From Diphasiastrum complanatum (lineage: Eukaryota; Streptophyta; Lycopodiopsida; Lycopodiales; Lycopodiaceae): a DNA stretch of 64,000 nt. Under the pieces are notes generated by a model, which made no database searches, was not told where the DNA came from, and saw only the letters and a list, made by a program, of their open reading frames with translations. The position numbers and the translations under genes are program-made. The stretch spans positions 18,285,501 to 18,349,500 of the forward strand of contig CM055110.1 of NCBI GenBank assembly GCA_029204225.1. The letters are read 5' to 3'. This document shows, piece after piece, positions 57,699 through 64,000 of this stretch (position 1 is the first letter of the stretch; every line of letters begins with the position of its first letter).

Positions 57699-60600
57699 GT
57701 TACAGTTTTCATACATAACTGGTGATTTCTTCATTGTTTGTGCACCGTTTTGGATGTTGTAAGGACCAGAAGGAAGCTAATCACATCATCAACCAGCCAT
57801 GGAGAGATTCTGAGGTTTATGTCAGAGATCTGTCTCCAGACAGTTAATCTAGTAGATTTGCGGTAAAAGGTGAAAAAAAGCCACTTTGTCAAGTTGAGCT
57901 AAAATCACTGTTTCTCCACGGAATTTCTTGAGTGAAGACTCTACAGTCTTGCAATCAGTAGGGCGACCCTGCTCCAGGCCTTAGATCGTGCTCAAATCGA
58001 TCCACAGGCGAGTTAGATCAGGAAAATTTGAGTGTGGGGAGGTGCGGCCGCAGACAGGAAAGTCGCAAACAGTTTTCGCGTGGAACCAGAGTGAGAGCGT
58101 AGCGTTTCGAAGTGGACAGTGTCTACAAGATTCTCCATTGGTGCACATAAGTGCTCAGATCCATTGGATAGAGGAACTACAAGATCGACGGCTCAGATTG
58201 TGCTACCCAGAAGGGATATCCACAGTTGGATCAGATTCAACCATTGGATGGAGTCTGAAGGGTTGTTGAAGAGGGCCCTGAAGAAGTGCAGTGAATTTTA
58301 GCCTTCAACTTCATTAAAAATTTTTATACTGAAACTAGAGTTGGTTCCCTTCACAAGTGAAGAGTGAAGTTTCTTCAAGGTGAAGAAACAGTTCAAAAAC
58401 TAGAAAAGTCCCTATTTTTGGGTCCTTTGCCCGTTTTGACCCAAACGAAAGGCTATAACCTCCAAACGAAGGGCACCCGGACTGTACCTACAAGTACGGT
58501 ACAACAAAACAGAGTGATTGCAGTGGAGAAAGTGTTCGGAGTACGCCAGAAGTGGTTTCACCATTCCACTGGGCACGTTGTTGGGAGTTGACGACTGAGT
58601 GTATTTCGGAAGGCGACGCCGATTTGGCTTTCAAATTGGTGGAAAAGCGGCGAGTGGCCTGGTTTAGGTGCAGGTCATTATTTTCAACTTCTGACATCAC
58701 TGTTGGCCTCGGCATACTGTTCTTAGCCTAAGGCAGAAGTTTCAAGCAGTTTTGTGATGGCAAACATGGGAGAGTCCATTTTGAGTGAAAGTAGCAAATT
58801 GGACAAGATTTCCAACTATACAGTGTGGAAATTCAAAATGAAAAATATACCGATGGAGAAAGACGTGTGGGAAGTCGTCACAGGTGACGAGAGAAGGCCG
58901 CCAAATGAAGCAGACATCAAAGTGTTCGACAAAAAGATGAGGAAAGCTTTGACCTTCATTAACTTGTCAGTGAAGGATCACATCATTACCCACATTTGTG
59001 ATGCTATTACACCCAGACAGGCATGAGATGTGCTAAAGGAGTAGTGCAAGACGTCAAATCCGTCAAGAATCATGTTTCTGAAGTCAAAGTTGAATAGTGC
59101 CCGCATGGAGCAAGGAGAGCACATCCAGACGTACATGACCAAAATCAAGACAATGAGAGATGAACTGCATTCTATTGGTGAGCACATACGTGATGTGGAG
59201 CTGGTGCATTATGCATTATGCGGCATTGTAGAACCCTATCAGATGTTTGTGAGTGGAATAGCATCAAGAGAAAGATTGCCAACCTTTGACGAGCTCACAT
59301 GAATCTTGATGCAGGAAGAGCAATGACGAGAAATGGTGAAAGCTAGACGTCAAAATACTGACGATCAGGCACTTGCGACACGCCAAAAACAAGGCAAGGG
59401 CAAGGGCAAGAAGAAGTCTAAGCAGCAATTTGCCAAGTCTCAGGAGGATGAGGGATCTTCCAGCAAAACTAAGAAGAAAGACAAGTGCTTCCATTGTGAT
59501 AAAAAGGGCCATTGGAAGAGTGAATGTCGCAAATTCCTGGCAGAACAAGGCAAGGGGAAACCAAAACAAGCATGTAACCTTGTTGATGAGGGTGAGATTG
59601 AAGACTCTAGCATCTTCATATCTACATTGTCATCTAATCAAGATGATCAAGCATGGTATATTGACTTAGGAGCCACAAGACACATGACAGGTGTGCATGA
59701 TCAAGGGGATAGGCACAGTTTCAATCCAACTACCTGATGGCAAAAGCAGGATGATCAGATAGGTACTTTACGTACCAAGTTTGAAGAAAAATCTGCTTTC
59801 TGTTGGAGTCATTACTGATCAAAAGTTGAAAGTAGAATTCGCCCATGATCGTTGCTTTGTGAAGGATGCGAACCAAAAGTTTAAAGTCATTGCGGATGGA
59901 GTAAGAGAGCCCAATACAAAATTGTACAGGTTGAATGCTACAATCAAGGGGCAACATGGACTTGTATCGTCCATTCCTTCGCAAACTGAGTTGTGGCACA
60001 AAAGGCTTGGTCACTTGAACTTGGGAAGCCTCAATTTGATGAGAAAATTGGAGATGGTAACAAGATTGCCTACCATAGAAGATCACTTGAAATTGATGTG
60101 CGAATCTAGTGTATATGGGAAGCAGCATCGAGAGAAGTTCAATAAAGGGGGTGTTGCAAGAGCAAAGAACATCCTGGATTTAATCCACACAGATTTATGC
60201 GGGCCTATGAGGACCATGTCCTTAGGAGAAGCCTTCTATTTCATGACCTTTATTGATGATAGGTCACGTAAGACGTGGATCTACTTCTTGAAGAAGAAAT
60301 CAGATGCTTTTGAGAACTTCAAAAACTTCAAAGCATTGGTCGAAAATCAGACAGGTAGGAAGATCAAAGTCCTAAGATCAGATACTGGAGGCGAGTACAA
60401 GTCTAATGACTTTAATGATCTTTGTCATCAATGTGGGGTTAAAAGACAATTTATGCAAGCTCATACTCCTGCTCTCAATGGTGTAGCTGAGCGCAAGAAT
60501 CGTACGATTGTGGAAAGTGCCAGATCTATGCTAGCTGAGATGAAACTACCAAAAGATTTTTGGTCATAAGCATGTAGCACGGCAGTCTATCTTCAAAATA

Positions 60601-62072
60601 GGAGTCCTACCATTGCCATACCAAAGATAACACCTGAGGAAGCATTCACGAAGAAGAAGCCAAAGGTGAACCACTTGCGAATCTTTGGATGTAAGGCCTT
60701 TGTACACATTCCTAAGGAAGAGAGATGTAAACTTGATGTAAAAGCTATCAAGTGCATATTCCTAGGATATGATGATCGTGTGAAGGGCTATAGATGTTTT
60801 GATCCAGTGGAAAACAAAATCCATATAAGTCGTGATGCTATCTTTGATGAATCCAAGATGTATGAAGATGAGGATGCTGAGAAGATAGACACATCCACTG
60901 AGAAAGATGGTATAGTGAGGATACCACCTGATGATGATCCGTTCATTGACCTTCCGAGTGATGAACATGAGGATACATCTCAAGATACTACTACTCAACC
61001 TCAAGAGAAAGGTTGGAGAGGTAGGGACAAACCTTTTGGTGAAAGAAGGATTGAAGTTGCAGTTGACAAACACAAAGAGAAGGATGTACCGTGGGATACA
61101 TTTTCACCAGGAAGCCAATCACCTGACATGAAGCTCCCTAAGTGTTTTGAGAGATTGTTGGAGAGCCACGACATAGACGACTATCCAAGATCATCTAACC
61201 AGGGAGAGCTACGAAGATCAACAAGAGAGAAGACTCAACCTGAAAGGTATGAAGCAAATTATGCTCTCTTATCTAGCATTATTCAAAGCAAAGAACCTTC
61301 AACTTATGGTGAAGCGAAGGATGATGACATTTGGGTCAAGGCCATGGGAGAGGAGATGGAGTCAATTGCTAAGCATAGCACATGGGACTTAGTAGAACCA
61401 CCAGTTGGCAAGAAACCCATTGGTTGCAAATGGGTATACAAGACTAAGTACCATGCAGGTGGAAGTATAGCAAAACACAAGGCAAGATTGATGATCAAAG
61501 AGTACGCACAAAATAAAGGCATTGACTATGAGGAGACCTTTGCACCAGTTTGTAAGTGGAATACTCTACGTCTTCTTGTTGCTTTAGCTTCACATTTTGG
61601 TTGGCCTTTGTATCAGATGGATGTGAAATCTGCTTTTCTAAATGGTGAGTTAGAAGAAAAAGTGTTCAAGGATCAACCTGAAGGCTTTGTTATGAAGGGA
61701 CATGAAAATAAAGTATGTTGCTTGAAGAAAGCGCTTTATGGTCTTAAACAAGCACCACGTGCGTGGTATAGCAGGACTGATGCCTACTTTCATTCAAAGG
61801 GGATGGTGAGAACACATTCTGATCCAAATCTATATATCTTATGCTTTGATGGTAAGGTTGCTTTGATTGCTCTTTATGTTGATGACTTGATTATTACGAA
61901 AAATAATCAAGAGATGATAGACATGATCAAGAAAGACCTCCTGGAACAATTCGAGATGACAGATCTCAGCCTGATGCATTTTCGCCTTGGAGTAGAAGTG
62001 TGGCAAAAAGGACATGAAGTGGGTTCAACACAGGTGAAGTATGTCAAAGAGTTGCTGCACAGGTTTAGGTTG
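57699..62072 (+). mobile_element. Copia-B2: leader, gag, protease, integrase, RT; ends missing
   Basis: Homology with the Copia-B3 leader starts at GGGGTTACAG (57699). There is no LTR or primer site at this end. Pol stops inside RT at 62072. It carries a roughly 25-bp insertion near 57751 relative to B3. Confidence 0.9.
58757..62072 (+). pseudogene. Copia-B2 gag-pol pseudogene
   Basis: Gag from the ATG at 58757, with stops at 59024, 59042, 59300, 59323 and 59760 at the same codons as B1. The zinc knuckle CFHCDKKGHWKSEC is intact. Protease reads DLG instead of DSG. A 71-bp deletion after HMTG, bounded by AGGT repeats, removes the protease-to-pre-integrase link. The integrase zinc-binding Cys pair is damaged (CESSVYGKQ). 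The integrase core is otherwise present: LIHTDLCGPM, LRSDTGGEY and NGVAERKNRT give Asp, Asp, Glu. A TAA at 60567 follows KDFWS. ORF 60666-62075 holds the integrase C-terminus (LRIFGCKAFVHIPKEER) and RT with QMDVKSAFLNG and YVDD. It stops at ELLHRFR. Confidence 0.95.
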
Positions 62073-62299
62073 TAGTAATTTGGCCACCGACAGCTGATCC
62101 TTAATGCTATCTAACGCCATTGGCTTAGCATGCCAGCTCCCCGGAGACTACGGTCACACACTTGAAATGTAACCTTCTCAGATTTATCAATAAAGTGGGA
62201 TTTTTCTCAAATTGACTCTGATTACCTTCTGGGTTTCAGTGTTCGGTAAAAGCGCCAGTTGTAAGGCCGCTTCAAACTTTTTGATCTGGCACATAGTTG
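62073..62299. other. Unassigned junction after Copia-B2
   Basis: GC-richer than its neighbours, with a TATCAATAAAG polyadenylation-like motif at 62187-62197. No homology to other elements here was seen. Confidence 0.4.
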
Positions 62300-63455
62300 A
62301 GGGTCGTATTCCATAACGCCAACGGTATGTCGTCGGGACCATTTGGTCCATGGTGCCAACGGTATGCTGTCGGGACCATTTGGTCTAGGAACTGGTTGTT
62401 TCCATATTTGTCGCGACTTGTGGTTCTGAGTGTTCCTTGCATGAACATGAATGGGTTAAGCTATTGGGGAACGGGCTCTAACCTGTCGGCTGAGTTGGAT
62501 GGCTTGCTTGGGTGGAAGTTACCGTGTTGTTCACTCTCCCATGCTGCTCCAATGTGGAGGACATTGTTGGTTCCTTCATATCCCACACAATACAAGGGCT
62601 CCTTTGTAGCTTGCTCAGGTTTCGATTTTATCCAATCTGCTAGGATGCTCTTTGCTTGAGGCACAATCCGTAGGAACTCTCTGAGGGATAAGGTCATGCG
62701 GCTAGTCAATAGACTTGTGAGCACTCTCGCTTGTGGAACCTCAGGTTCTCCCATCTGAAAAGGTATTTTATAATGGTGCAAATAGTTGTTGAGATCTGTT
62801 CTTAGTAGTCAGCATGTTGGTGATGCTAGTATTTCTGTGGCTAGAGGTTCTGCAGATCTCTCCTTGGCTTGTGCAGCTTTCTCTGCTTGCGCTCCCTGTA
62901 TCCAATGACATATCTTATGGTATTGTCATCCTTCTTCCCTCACGTTAGGATAAGGTCCTGAAGTTGAGCATTGATCTTTTGCCAATGGTACCGAGGAGGG
63001 TGGTGATGGTGCCACTCTCTTACATTTTTGGGCTTGCGTAATTGCTAGCACCGGAACATGGGAAATTGGAGTTTTCTGTGGCATCCTTCCTGGAACCGCT
63101 GTTGGTTGCACTGTGATCAGATTCAAAGGTGCACTTGTTCCAGGTCACAATGGGCAATTCTTCTAACAATGTCTGTACTCGCATTCTCGGCACAAGGGTG
63201 TAAATAAGCCCTTATGAGGACCACAATTATGTGCCCTTTGTCGCATCCATAGCAGTTGTAGATTCTCCCATCTCGACGTTGAGGTTGGACAACGTAGGTT
63301 GCAAAATATTTGTTGATAGCTGGATCAACATATGGCTCATCCGGACCATACCACTGATGCTGCTTAGGTTGGGGTGGTATCTCGTGCTCTGCTATTGTCA
63401 AGTTTACATGGGCCACTTGATTGTTAGCTGGCCCTGGTGGTGCTGGTAAAGCCAT
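62300..63455 (-). pseudogene. Gypsy-5 gag 3' region
   Basis: Minus strand, three frames. ORF 63455-63123 starts MALPAPPGPANN, has a YGPDEPYVDPAINKYF segment and a partial zinc knuckle (YNCYGCDKGHI; its last Cys is not in place). A frameshift near 63126 leads to NLITVQPTAVPGR (to 62926), and then ORF 62781-62461 has SLREFLRIVPQAKSIL, a phrase seen before the protease in Gypsy polyproteins. It is the part that Gypsy-1 lacks, on the same strand, but I cannot show they are one family. Confidence 0.65.
62318..62385. repeat. Tandem duplication, two 31-bp units 37 bp apart
   Basis: GCCAACGGTATG..GTCGGGACCATTTGGTC at 62318-62348 and 62355-62385, differing by one TC/CT swap. Confidence 0.92.
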
Positions 63456-63529
63456 GCACTACTGATTCATCGGCGCTCCAAATCATGGTGTCTTATTTGG
63501 TGCCCCTTGGTGATAAGGATAAGAGGGTT

Positions 63530-64000
63530 TGTTGAAAATTCCAAAATTCACACGTGTGGGGAATGTCCACAAGAGTGACTGATCTTGATTAAGCTTTGTG
63601 ATTGGCACAGTACCCTGATTCTAGATTGTTCAACAAGATCTAGTTCAGAAGATATGGCTAATTCACAATCTAGCATGCTAATCAATAGAGTATGATAGAA
63701 ATGAATCAAAGAATGATTAAAAGTACAAGATTACAATGTACAAGCATTAGCCTCAATATGAACTAGAGAGAGAGAGAGCTAGAGAGATAACAAGAAAAAA
63801 ACAGTTTAGATCCAACCAAGCATGAGATAGCTACAAAACCTTAGTTCTTCATTACTTTGTGAATGAAAATGATATGTACATATATAGGAGAGCCAAAATT
63901 TGTGGTGCTCCTTGCATTCAATTCACATCCTACACCTATTCAAGTTCAAACAATTATTAACTTGACACCTAACTGCTAGCATGCATAGGTTGCACCTAAC
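63530..64000 (-). repeat. LTR end of a further Copia element, running off the window
   Basis: In minus orientation the LTR ends ATTTTCAACA at 63530. It has a TTCACACGTGTGGG palindrome just inside, a GA-rich AGAGAGAGAGAGCTAGAGAG segment (63767-63786) and a TATATATAGG box at 63881-63890, the same layout as the Copia-F LTR. The start is beyond 64000. Confidence 0.55.

Overview
This is a stretch of plant nuclear DNA made almost entirely of dead and dying LTR retrotransposons. The evidence for a land plant is the repeated Copia/Ty1 primer-binding site (TGGTATCAGAGCC, initiator-Met tRNA) at six places on both strands, Copia and Gypsy polyproteins of plant type, a Tat/Athila-like Gypsy with a degraded tRNA-Asp primer site, GT-AG introns in gene relics, long GA/CT microsatellites, and stop codons that mostly look like C-to-T decay. 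I cannot name the species; the density of nested, truncated elements suggests a large, repeat-rich genome. I saw no bacterial genes, CRISPR array, rRNA or intact tRNA.

Layout. 1-3083: minus-strand Copia pol relic, then a coiled-coil ORF relic. 3084-7127: plus-strand Copia-A1 whose LTR is split by a 2.2-kb piece of another Copia, B1. 7396-9551: minus-strand Gypsy-1 (protease, RT, start of RNase H); the coiled-coil relic at 2445-3083 may be its displaced 3' end. 9552-16436: mostly unassigned sequence with a D-type LTR relic, a Gypsy RT fragment and decayed unknown genes. 16452-17956: 3' half of Copia-C2. 17957-18186: histone H3-like relic. 18185-22955: Copia-D, LTR-internal-LTR-internal, with a 718-codon open gag-type ORF. 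22956-27060: decayed unknown genes. 27423-33036: Copia-F and the RT/RNase H of Copia-F2. 33038-36445: Gypsy-3, with a 205-bp GA tract and a coiled-coil ORF relic after integrase. 36446-40103: Copia-A2 (minus). 40104-41270: 5' end of Copia-B3 (minus). 41288-42000: Gypsy integrase fragment. 43810-45417: the only long intact ORF not traceable to a transposon, a predicted membrane protein, followed by three copies of a 3'-end-like repeat. 49985-50582: Copia-F3. 50583-57698: Copia-E, interrupted by Copia-C1 with a perfect 5-bp target duplication. 57699-62072: Copia-B2. 62300-63455: Gypsy gag. 63530-64000: another LTR running off the window.

No set of genes here works together as a pathway. The biological content is the history of insertion, deletion and decay. 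The observations I rate highest are the histone H3-like relic, shared disabling mutations proving that B1 and B2 descend from one dead copy, Copia families (D and F) reduced to long open gag-protease ORFs, a possible extra coiled-coil ORF in the Tat/Athila-like Gypsy, and the orphan membrane-protein gene.
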